A stretch of 47,406 bases of DNA from an uncultured Roseovarius sp. (lineage in GTDB: Bacteria > Pseudomonadota > Alphaproteobacteria > Rhodobacterales > Rhodobacteraceae). The translations under genes were made by a program, and so were the position numbers. Below the pieces are notes generated by a model. The model did not search any database. It saw nothing but the letters and a program-made list of their open reading frames with translations, and had not been told where the DNA came from. Positions 32,210-39,751 of the stretch are shown one piece after another. Each line of letters opens with the position of its first letter. Positions within the stretch are counted from its first letter, which is position 1. Where the stretch lies: the NCBI RefSeq assembly GCF_913054395.1, contig NZ_CAJXIP010000014.1, forward strand, positions 1 through 47,406, in the 5' to 3' direction.

Positions 32210-34671
32210 GTGATCCCTTTCTTCTCTTGTCCGCGAATGCGATCATTGGCCGGGTCGTAAAACCCCTTGAACTGAACCGAGACCGGATAGCGCCGAAGCG
32301 CCACCTCGACCTCAAACTGCCCGGTATTCAAAAACTCTGAACTTACCCCGTCGCCATGTTCGACATAGCCCATCCCCAGGGACGCACCGATGCGGTGCCC
32401 GTATCCGCCGGACGTGACCGAACCAACGATCACACCGTCGCGCAGGATTGGTTCTTCGTGGTAAAGCAACGGTGGATTTTCCGGCACCTCCAGCCTGAGC
32501 TGGATCAGGCGGCGTGTCTGGGGTCTTCGCTCGCGGGCCTGCAACAGGGCCATTCGCCCACGGAAATCGTCTTTGTCCCAATCCACCGCGAACGAGAGCC
32601 CGGCCTGCATTGGCGTGTCTTCTTCACCGATATCATGCCCCCAGTGCCGATACCCTTTTTCCATACGCAATGAGTTGATCGCGAAATAGCCGCCATGGCC
32701 TAACCCGAACGCCTCGCCCGCATCTGTCAGCACATCAAACACATGCTGCACATAGTCAGCACCGACATAGAGCTCCCACCCCAGTTCCCCCACATAGGTC
32801 AAACGGCTGGCGCGAACACGGGCATACCCCAGCTCAATCTCGCGGCTGGTACCAAACGGAAAACCCTTATCGGACAGATCAGCGCCCGATACTTTTTCAA
32901 GCAAAGCCCGCGACTTTGGCCCCATAAGCCCCAGCATCGGCAAGCCGGCAGTCAGATCCGTGGCAATGGCATGCGCATCATCCGGTATCGACCGGCGCAA
33001 CCATGAAAAATCGCGTGTTTGCGACGCACCGAGCGTTACAATCAGATAGCAATCAGGGGCGGTACGGGTGATCGTGACGTCGGCTTCGATGCCACCGCGA
33101 TCATTCAGCCATTGGGTATAGACCACTTTGCCCAACGCTACATCGACGTTCGCCGCCGAAACGTGATTGAGTATGCGGCAAGCATCGCGACCGCGAAGTT
33201 CGAACTTGGCGAAACAGCTCTGATCGAACAGGGTCACATTATCACGCGTATTCAGGCATTCGGCGCGCGTATCCTCAAACCAGCTTTGTGGTCCATACGA
33301 ATAGGTAATTTCGCGCGACCGTTCGTCGCCTGCGAAAAAGCCGGGGCGTTCAAAGCCCGCGGCTTCAGTCATCACCGCGCCACGCGATAGCAGCCTGTCA
33401 TGCAAAGGCGAGCGTCGCACCCCGCGCGCGGTCTCGAACTGACGATAGGGCCAGTGCATTGCGAAAAGCAGCCCCAGTGTTTCCTTGGTGCGGTCGAACA
33501 GATAGCGGCTATTGGACTGAAAGGGCTGCATGCGCCGCACATCCACATCCGCCAGTTCCATCGGCGGGTGCCCATCGTGAATCCAGGCCGCCAATGCCTT
33601 GCCGACTCCGCCAGAGGACAAAATACCAACCGAATTAAAGCCACAGGCGCAGAAAAGGCCGCTCACTTCCGGCGTTTCCCCCAGCAAATAGCGGTCATCC
33701 GGCGTGAAACTCTCGGGGCCATTGAATAACAGCTGAATGCCGGTTTCGGCCAGTTTCGGCACCCGCCTGACCGCCATCTCGAGGATCGGTTCGAAATGAT
33801 CGAAATCCTCGGGCAGGCTATCGAAACAGAAATCTTCCGGGATGCCATGATGCCCCCAGGGCTTGGCCTCTGGCTCAAAACATCCAAGCAGGATCTTACC
33901 CGCGTCTTCCTTGTAATAGGAACATTCGTCACCCACGAACATCACCGGCAGGTCTCTTGGCAGGGCAGGTATCTGTTCTGTCACAACATAAAAATGCTCG
34001 GCCGCATGCAGTGGCAACGACACACCGATGTCACCCGCCAGATCGCGCGACCACATGCCGCCGGCAATGACCACTTTTTCGGCGTAAATCTCTGAACCAT
34101 CCGTCAGCACAACACCCCGTGCGCACCCCTCCTCGACCAGGATTCGCGCGACAGAACAGTGTTCCCGGATTTTCACACCCTTTTGACGGGCCCCTTTTGC
34201 CATGGCCATGGTCACGTCAGCGGGATTGACCTGACCATCCTTGGGCATCCAGATGCCGCCGGCCAAATCCCCGACCTCGACCAATGGATATCTCTCCCGG
34301 ATTTCTCCCGGGGAAACCTCATATGCTTCCAACCCGAAATTGCGCGCCATTGAGGCGCCGCGCTTCAGTTCTTCGAGCCTTGCCTCGTGGGTTGCGAGCC
34401 TGAGAGAGCCGTTCTGACGGTATCCGGTCGCTTGTCCGGTTTCCGCTTCGAGCCGGGTGAACAACTCGCCTGTGTACTTGGCGAGTTCGGTCATGTTGCG
34501 GGTCGCGCGCAGCTGCGTGACCAATCCGGCGGCATGCCATGTCGTTCCGCAGGTCAATTGCTTGCGCTCGCACAACACGACATTTGTAATGCCGAGTTCC
34601 GCCAGATGATAGGCGATGGAACACCCCGCGACACCGCCACCGATGATCACCACATCCGCTATCTCTGACAT
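32206..34671 (-). CDS. FAD-dependent dimethylglycine/sarcosine dehydrogenase-like protein with GcvT domain
   Basis: An 821-residue two-domain enzyme. Residues 1-400 form a DAO-type FAD domain (VVIIGGGVAGCSIAYHLAEL at 7-26) with the TWHAAG motif, whose H46 matches the His that bonds FAD in dimethylglycine dehydrogenase. Residues about 440-820 form a GcvT-like tetrahydrofolate-binding domain (RMEKGYRHWGHDI, GLSFAVDWDKDDFRG). Such enzymes oxidatively demethylate N-methyl glycine derivatives and pass the one-carbon unit to folate. It heads the operon, divergent from an XRE-cupin regulator, and overlaps the aldehyde dehydrogenase gene. The exact N-methyl substrate is open. Confidence 0.9.
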   Translation of the reverse strand: MSEIADVVIIGGGVAGCSIAYHLAELGITNVVLCERKQLTCGTTWHAAGLVTQLRATRNMTELAKYTGELFTRLEAETGQATGYRQNGSLRLATHEARLEELKRGASMARNFGLEAYEVSPGEIRERYPLVEVGDLAGGIWMPKDGQVNPADVTMAMAKGARQKGVKIREHCSVARILVEEGCARGVVLTDGSEIYAEKVVIAGGMWSRDLAGDIGVSLPLHAAEHFYVVTEQIPALPRDLPVMFVGDECSYYKEDAGKILLGCFEPEAKPWGHHGIPEDFCFDSLPEDFDHFEPILEMAVRRVPKLAETGIQLLFNGPESFTPDDRYLLGETPEVSGLFCACGFNSVGILSSGGVGKALAAWIHDGHPPMELADVDVRRMQPFQSNSRYLFDRTKETLGLLFAMHWPYRQFETARGVRRSPLHDRLLSRGAVMTEAAGFERPGFFAGDERSREITYSYGPQSWFEDTRAECLNTRDNVTLFDQSCFAKFELRGRDACRILNHVSAANVDVALGKVVYTQWLNDRGGIEADVTITRTAPDCYLIVTLGASQTRDFSWLRRSIPDDAHAIATDLTAGLPMLGLMGPKSRALLEKVSGADLSDKGFPFGTSREIELGYARVRASRLTYVGELGWELYVGADYVQHVFDVLTDAGEAFGLGHGGYFAINSLRMEKGYRHWGHDIGEEDTPMQAGLSFAVDWDKDDFRGRMALLQARERRPQTRRLIQLRLEVPENPPLLYHEEPILRDGVIVGSVTSGGYGHRIGASLGMGYVEHGDGVSSEFLNTGQFEVEVALRRYPVSVQFKGFYDPANDRIRGQEKKGIT

Positions 34672-34714
34672 TCGATCACCTACCCCAAAGAAATCGTTTC
34701 CGTAGGATTAGCAC

Positions 34715-34750
34715 CATTAGTGAACTTATCAATATAAAAGTTCACTAATG
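34715..34750. promoter_or_regulatory. Perfect palindrome (13-bp arms) in the divergent promoter region
   Basis: CATTAGTGAACTT (34715-34727), ten-base spacer, AAGTTCACTAATG (34738-34750). It lies 44 bp upstream of the oxidase gene start (minus strand) and 89 bp upstream of the XRE-cupin gene (plus strand). Length, symmetry and position make it the probable operator of that regulator, controlling both directions. Confidence 0.75.
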
Positions 34751-34838
34751 TGATCTATAGTATATTTAATTTCACACTGAGTTGCGCATCCCGCGAGAGG
34801 TGTTAAAACCGGCACGACACAACCTTCAGAGAGTTTAA

Positions 34839-35492
34839 ATGGTAAACAACCTTCCCAAAGTCCTGCGTCCTTCCAACAAGGATGGCCTTGCCGAGGGGGA
34901 CCGCGACAAGGTGAACCTGAAAGATGTAACCGATCTCGATCCACGGGTCGGAAAGGAAATCCGGGGATTGCGCAAGGCTCGTGATGCGACGATTGCCGAC
35001 CTCAGCAAAGCCACCGGCCTGTCCAAAGGCTATCTCAGCCAGATTGAACGCGGCATTTCCAGTCCTTCGATCAAAGCATTGCACTCTATCAGCCGTGCGC
35101 TCGGTGTAACGATCAGCTGGTTCTTCCCGCCACAGACCGACGAGGATGAGGCATTACGCGATACCGTGGTGCGCGCAGATGGCCGACGCAGCCTGACGTT
35201 CAAGAACGGCATCACTGATGAATTGCTTTCCCCGAATCTGGACGGTGAAATCGAGCTTTTGCGATGCATTTTCCCGCCCGGCTCCACAAGTGGTGCCGAA
35301 GCCTACACGCATCGTGGAGAGGAAGCCGGTTTCGTGATCGAAGGGCGGCTCGATCTTTGGCTGGACGGACGTCATATACAATTGAACGCCGGTGACAGCT
35401 TTGCCTTTCGCAGCGACAGACCGCATCGCTATGCCAACGTTACCGACGAAACCACCATAGTGATTTGGTCCATTAGCCCGCCAACCTACTGA
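34839..35492 (+). CDS. XRE-family regulator with C-terminal cupin
   Basis: A 217-residue transcription factor. The helix-turn-helix spans about 38-92 (IRGLRKARDATIADLSKATG, LSKGYLSQIERGISSPSI). The C-terminal cupin (about 140-213) has GAEAYTHRGEEAGFVIEGRL and AGDSFAFRSDRPHRYANV, whose His/Glu residues form the usual metal/ligand site. Such regulators often control amine, amino acid or polyamine catabolism and sense the substrate in the cupin. It is divergent from the oxidase operon, and the palindrome between them is its likely target. The first 30 residues are a charged extension. Confidence 0.88.
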   Translation: MVNNLPKVLRPSNKDGLAEGDRDKVNLKDVTDLDPRVGKEIRGLRKARDATIADLSKATGLSKGYLSQIERGISSPSIKALHSISRALGVTISWFFPPQTDEDEALRDTVVRADGRRSLTFKNGITDELLSPNLDGEIELLRCIFPPGSTSGAEAYTHRGEEAGFVIEGRLDLWLDGRHIQLNAGDSFAFRSDRPHRYANVTDETTIVIWSISPPTY

Positions 35493-35533
35493 ACTGATGC
35501 GATGAGCACCCCCGACCGACGGCGCGGGCGATG

Positions 35534-36619
35534 TCACGCAAACCCTGAAGTGGCGACAAAAGGCTCGGTCGCGCGCACGGTCAGGGACCGCCCCAGCCGT
35601 GCCGCATCGGCGCAATCCGCCGGAACTCCAGGGACAATATCGCAGGGAATACCTGCTGCGGTAGCTGCAGCGATTTCTTCTCCTGCGCGGCCAAAGATCA
35701 TCGGGTCACCGAATTTCAGGCATACGACACGGCGTCCCGTGCGGGCTTCGGCGAGGATGGCCGCTGTTATTCTGTCCTGTGGCCAGTCATGTGCACCGGC
35801 GACTTTGCCGACACAGACACGCTTGGCATCCCGACGGGCCAGTTCAAACACGTCAGCATCAACCAGCCGATCATAAAAGATCACGTCGGCCTCTTGCAGA
35901 TATTCAACCGCGCGCAGCGTCAGCAGATCACGCGCACCCGGCCCGGCACCGACCAGCGCAATACGGCCCGTCGCAGCGCCAGTCGGCGGGGCGCCATTCT
36001 CGATCGCCGCCTTGATGGATCTGGCCGCTGCGCGTTCCTCGCCTCGGGACCAGTCGTCGCGCGGCATGCCCTTGAACACCCACGCCCACAGGGCGCGGCG
36101 TTGTTCCCGTGGCACACGCGCAGAGACCGCCGGACGCAACCGGCCAGCCAACGCCGCCAACCCGCCGATATTGCGCGGCAGCAGGGCTTCCAGTCTGGTC
36201 TTGATATCACGCGTCAGAACCGGCGCGGTACCTTCGCTGCCGATGGCAACAACAATAGGGTCGCGATCCACGATGGCCGGGGTGGTCAGATCGCACATTT
36301 CGGGCTGATCCACCACATTCACGGGGCAGCGCGCGGCGCGGGCGAGGGCATGTAGGCTGACATCAATGCCAGGACAACCGGTGCCGATAAAGGCCATGGC
36401 GGCATCATCGAACAGCGCCGCCGTGATCGGACCCCTGTGCCATTCGGCACGCCCCCCGGACACGATACCCTGCAATTCAGGCTCAAGATCATGCGCCAAC
36501 AGCACAATTCTTGCGTCCGTTTTCAGAATGAGCCACGCCTTTTGCGCCGCTGTCTCGCCGCCGCCGACAATGATCACGCGGCGGTCTGTGGTGCGGATGA
36601 ACATGGGAAAGCTCTTCAT
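35534..36619 (-). CDS. cysG: Siroheme synthase CysG, C-terminally truncated
   Basis: A 361-residue protein that makes siroheme for nitrite reductase in normal form. The N-terminal Met8-like dehydrogenase/ferrochelatase part is complete (VIIVGGGETAAQK; D104 in NVVDQP and S128 match key E. coli CysG residues). The uroporphyrinogen III methyltransferase part starts near 219 (RIALVGAGPGARDLLTLRAV) and reaches GDPMIFGRAGEE and VPGVPADCADAARLGRSLTV. It then ends with ATEPFVATSGFA and a TGA, about 100 residues short of the usual 457-480. Bases beyond the stop do not encode the missing part in any frame I could read. The GGDP motif also reads FGDP. The methyltransferase half is probably dead. Confidence 0.82.
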   Translation of the reverse strand: MKSFPMFIRTTDRRVIIVGGGETAAQKAWLILKTDARIVLLAHDLEPELQGIVSGGRAEWHRGPITAALFDDAAMAFIGTGCPGIDVSLHALARAARCPVNVVDQPEMCDLTTPAIVDRDPIVVAIGSEGTAPVLTRDIKTRLEALLPRNIGGLAALAGRLRPAVSARVPREQRRALWAWVFKGMPRDDWSRGEERAAARSIKAAIENGAPPTGAATGRIALVGAGPGARDLLTLRAVEYLQEADVIFYDRLVDADVFELARRDAKRVCVGKVAGAHDWPQDRITAAILAEARTGRRVVCLKFGDPMIFGRAGEEIAAATAAGIPCDIVPGVPADCADAARLGRSLTVRATEPFVATSGFA

Positions 36620-36800
36620 GCGGTCGTCTCCTGCGGCATAAAATGTTCACGTCTCTCCCAAAGAGACTGCGCTGTGGTTTGCGCGTTCAAGGCCGCTGGC
36701 ATATCCACTGCCAATGCTGACGTGCCGATGGCAACAGGCGCGGCAAAGTGGTGCGGCATCACCGGGGAGCATCATAGGTCTCGCCCATGGTCAGCCATTT

Positions 36801-39425
36801 TCATTCCGCCACCTCGCACAGGAGGGCACGGTCGAAAAGGGCCGCGATCTCGGGCTTGCAAGCCCCGCAATTTGTGCCCGCGCCAAGCGCCGCGCCCACC
36901 GCATCCGCATCGACCAAACCACGGCTTTCGATTGCGGTTACGATCGTGTTGATCCCGACCCCGAAACAGGCGCAAAGCGTCGGCCCCGGATCAGGCAGGT
37001 CGGCGGGTGTACGCCCGGTCAGGATGTGCGCCGCGTCGCTGCCGGGTGTCGTGGCAAGATAATCGCGCATCACCGCCACAGGCGTCGGCGCGACAAACAA
37101 CGCCGCGCGCAAGCGGCCTTTTTCATGCAAGGCTATACGTGCCGTACCACGCGCGCGATCCTCCAGGATGGTGACTTCGGCCACGTCCAACCCGAACAGG
37201 CGGCGGGCTTCGACCTCCCAGTTGTCGATGGCATGTAATCCGGACAGTTCGGCGCGATAGCCGTTGCGCGTGGTCGCGAGCGCCCAATAGGAACAGTCGG
37301 GCCGCATCGGCGCATCGGAGATCGCGAACCCGTACCACGCAGCGTCCAGGCGCGTGACCGCGACCACTGCCGCCTTGCTTTCGGGCTGGCCCGAGAGGGG
37401 ATCGGTTTCCGCCGGGATCAATGCGTCGATCCGGGCGGAGGGTGCTGTTTCCCCGGTCCAGTGCATCGGGGCAAAGACATCGCCAAGCCGGACAGTATCA
37501 GTCAGACGTGCGCGCAGGATCGCTGCACCCTTCGGGCTGGTCACGCGCACCAGGTCGGCAGGTGCGATGCCAAGATGGCGGGCATCTTCCGGATGGATAT
37601 CAAGGAAAGGTTCCGCCAGATGCGCGGAGAGCTTGGCACTTAGCCCCGTGCGGGTCATTGTGTGCCATTGGTCGCGCACACGCCCGGTGTTCAGCCGGAA
37701 GGGATAGCACGGCCCGGTGCGCGCAGCGGGTGGTTTTGCCGTCACGGGTATGAGACGCGCCTTGCCGTCCTCGTGAAAAAACCGGCCATCCCCAAAAAAC
37801 CGCCCACCTTGCCGCGTGGCGGTTACTGGCCAGCGGGTTGGCGACAGCGCCGCATATCCGCAATCCTCCAGTCCGGCGAAAGCCGAGATATCGAAATCGC
37901 GCCCGAACTGTCCTGCGATCTCCGAAAGAGCCGCGTATTCGCGGAATATCTCTGCTGGTGTGGCGTAATCAAAGGCCGCGGGCCAGCCCATGCGCCGTCC
38001 GACCTCGGCCAGGATCGCCCAGTCGGGCCGCGCCTGGCCCGGCGGGTGCAGCGCTGCACGCTGACGGCTGATCATGCGGTCGGAATTGGTGACGGTGCCA
38101 TCCTTTTCCGCCCATGCGGCGGCGGGCAACAAAACACTGGCCAGACGTGCGGTATCGGTGGCATCGGTGATGTCACTAACAACTGTGAAATCGCACCGCG
38201 CGATGGCGTCCCGCACCGCATCGGCATCAGGCATGGAAACCGCTGGATTGGTGTGGATGATCCACAGCGCCCTGATCCGGCCCTCGCCCACGGCGCGGAA
38301 CATGTCGACAGCTTTCAACCCCGGTGCGTCCGGCATCGCGGGGGCACCCCAGAAACCGCGCAGGGCGCTGCGATGGTCGGCATTTTCCAGATCAAGATGA
38401 CAGGCCAGCATGTTGGCCAGACCGCCGACCTCGCGCCCGCCCATGGCGTTGGGCTGGCCGGTGACACTGAACGGCCCGCACCCCGGCCTGCCGATCCGCC
38501 CCGTGGCCAGATGGCAATTGATGATGGCATTGACCTTGTCGGTGCCGCTTGTGGACTGGTTCACGCCCTGGGAATAGATCGTCACGACGCGCTTTGTGCC
38601 GATCCACAGATCGCAGAATGCCTTGATCTCAGCGTCGTTCAGCCCGGTTGCGGCGACACTGTCCTTGCGCGCGGCGCTCAGGGCGGCGTCAAACCCGTCC
38701 GTCCGCGCCAGAAAAGCGGGGTCCACGGCGCCCTTTTCGGCAATCCGGACCAGCAGGCGGTTGAACAATGCCACATCGCTGCCCGGTTCAAGCGCAAGAT
38801 GCAGATCGGCCACGTCACAACTCGCCGTGCGCCGCGGGTCGATCACGACCACCCTGGTGCCGCGTGCCTTGCGCGCCGCCAGCAGGCGCTGATAGGCTAC
38901 CGGGTGACACCAGGCGAGGTTGGAGCCGACCAGAACCACAAGATCGGCGTCGTCGATATCCTCAAAGGTGCCGGGCACGGTGTCAGTGCCGAAAGCGCGC
39001 TTGTGGCCCGCCACCGACGAGGCCATGCAGAGCCGCGAATTGGTGTCGATATTGGCCGACCCGATAAACCCCTTCATCAGCTTGTTGGCGACGTAATAAT
39101 CCTCAGTCAGCATCTGGCCCGAGACATAAAAAGCAACGCTGTCAGGGCCATGCGCCGCGATCGTCTCGCGAAATCGGTCCGCCACATGCTGCAAGGCCGT
39201 GTCCCAGTCGCTTTCGCGACCATCCACGCGCGGCGTCAGCAGGCGGCGCCCCACTCCCACGGTTTCCTCCAACGCCGAGCCCTTGGAACACAGACGCCCG
39301 AAATTGGCGGGATGCGCGGGATCGCCTTGCACCGCCAGCCCGCCCGCGCCATCCGGTGAAAGCAGGACCCCACAACCGACCCCGCAATACGGGCAGGTGG
39401 AGCGGATACCTGCGGGCGCGCTCAT
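36801..39425 (-). CDS. nasA: Assimilatory nitrate reductase catalytic subunit
   Basis: An 874-residue molybdenum enzyme reducing nitrate to nitrite in the cytoplasm. The N-terminal [4Fe-4S] motif gives C11, C14, C18 (CPYCGVGCG) and C46 (RLCSKG). TNSRLCMASSVAGHKRAFGT carries the presumed Mo-ligand Cys. The C-terminal 55 residues form a BFD-like [2Fe-2S] domain (CACFGVGIN and GTNCGACKPEI), so electron input is built in. The ATG at 39425 overlaps the nirD stop (ATGA). Transcribed after nirBD; 181 bp separate it from cysG. Confidence 0.95.
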   Translation of the reverse strand: MSAPAGIRSTCPYCGVGCGVLLSPDGAGGLAVQGDPAHPANFGRLCSKGSALEETVGVGRRLLTPRVDGRESDWDTALQHVADRFRETIAAHGPDSVAFYVSGQMLTEDYYVANKLMKGFIGSANIDTNSRLCMASSVAGHKRAFGTDTVPGTFEDIDDADLVVLVGSNLAWCHPVAYQRLLAARKARGTRVVVIDPRRTASCDVADLHLALEPGSDVALFNRLLVRIAEKGAVDPAFLARTDGFDAALSAARKDSVAATGLNDAEIKAFCDLWIGTKRVVTIYSQGVNQSTSGTDKVNAIINCHLATGRIGRPGCGPFSVTGQPNAMGGREVGGLANMLACHLDLENADHRSALRGFWGAPAMPDAPGLKAVDMFRAVGEGRIRALWIIHTNPAVSMPDADAVRDAIARCDFTVVSDITDATDTARLASVLLPAAAWAEKDGTVTNSDRMISRQRAALHPPGQARPDWAILAEVGRRMGWPAAFDYATPAEIFREYAALSEIAGQFGRDFDISAFAGLEDCGYAALSPTRWPVTATRQGGRFFGDGRFFHEDGKARLIPVTAKPPAARTGPCYPFRLNTGRVRDQWHTMTRTGLSAKLSAHLAEPFLDIHPEDARHLGIAPADLVRVTSPKGAAILRARLTDTVRLGDVFAPMHWTGETAPSARIDALIPAETDPLSGQPESKAAVVAVTRLDAAWYGFAISDAPMRPDCSYWALATTRNGYRAELSGLHAIDNWEVEARRLFGLDVAEVTILEDRARGTARIALHEKGRLRAALFVAPTPVAVMRDYLATTPGSDAAHILTGRTPADLPDPGPTLCACFGVGINTIVTAIESRGLVDADAVGAALGAGTNCGACKPEIAALFDRALLCEVAE

Positions 39426-39751
39426 GCTGCGTTCCGCTTCCCAAGTGCCGTGCCGTCGATCAGGATACGGTCCGCCTCGATGCGCACCGGATAGGTGGCG
39501 ACGCGCCCGTCTTCGCCCTGTGCCTGCCCGGTGTTCAGGTCAAACACCCAATTGTGCAGCGGGCAGGTCACGGACCTGCCGTGCACAATCCCTTCGCTCA
39601 GAGGGCCGCCCTTGTGCGGGCAACGGTCGGTGACTGCGAAAACCTCGTCCTGCGCGGTGCGGAACAGGGCGACACAGCCAAGCGCCGTCTTGATCTTGCG
39701 CGCACCGCGCAGGGGGATGTCGTCGATATGTCCGATGTCGAGCCAGGTCAT
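39422..39751 (-). CDS. nirD: Nitrite reductase small subunit NirD (Rieske type)
   Basis: A 109-residue Rieske-fold subunit of NAD(P)H nitrite reductase. The cluster ligands are CPHKGG and CPLHNWVFDL (Cys-x-His and Cys-x-x-His). Start ATG 39751 overlaps the nirB stop (ATGA), and its stop overlaps the nasA start. The longer upstream frame is only nirB coding sequence in another frame. Confidence 0.93.
   Translation of the reverse strand: MTWLDIGHIDDIPLRGARKIKTALGCVALFRTAQDEVFAVTDRCPHKGGPLSEGIVHGRSVTCPLHNWVFDLNTGQAQGEDGRVATYPVRIEADRILIDGTALGKRNAA

Noticed and set aside
37662..39359. Plus-strand open frame of 565 codons
   Set aside because: Antisense to nasA; no recognisable domain.
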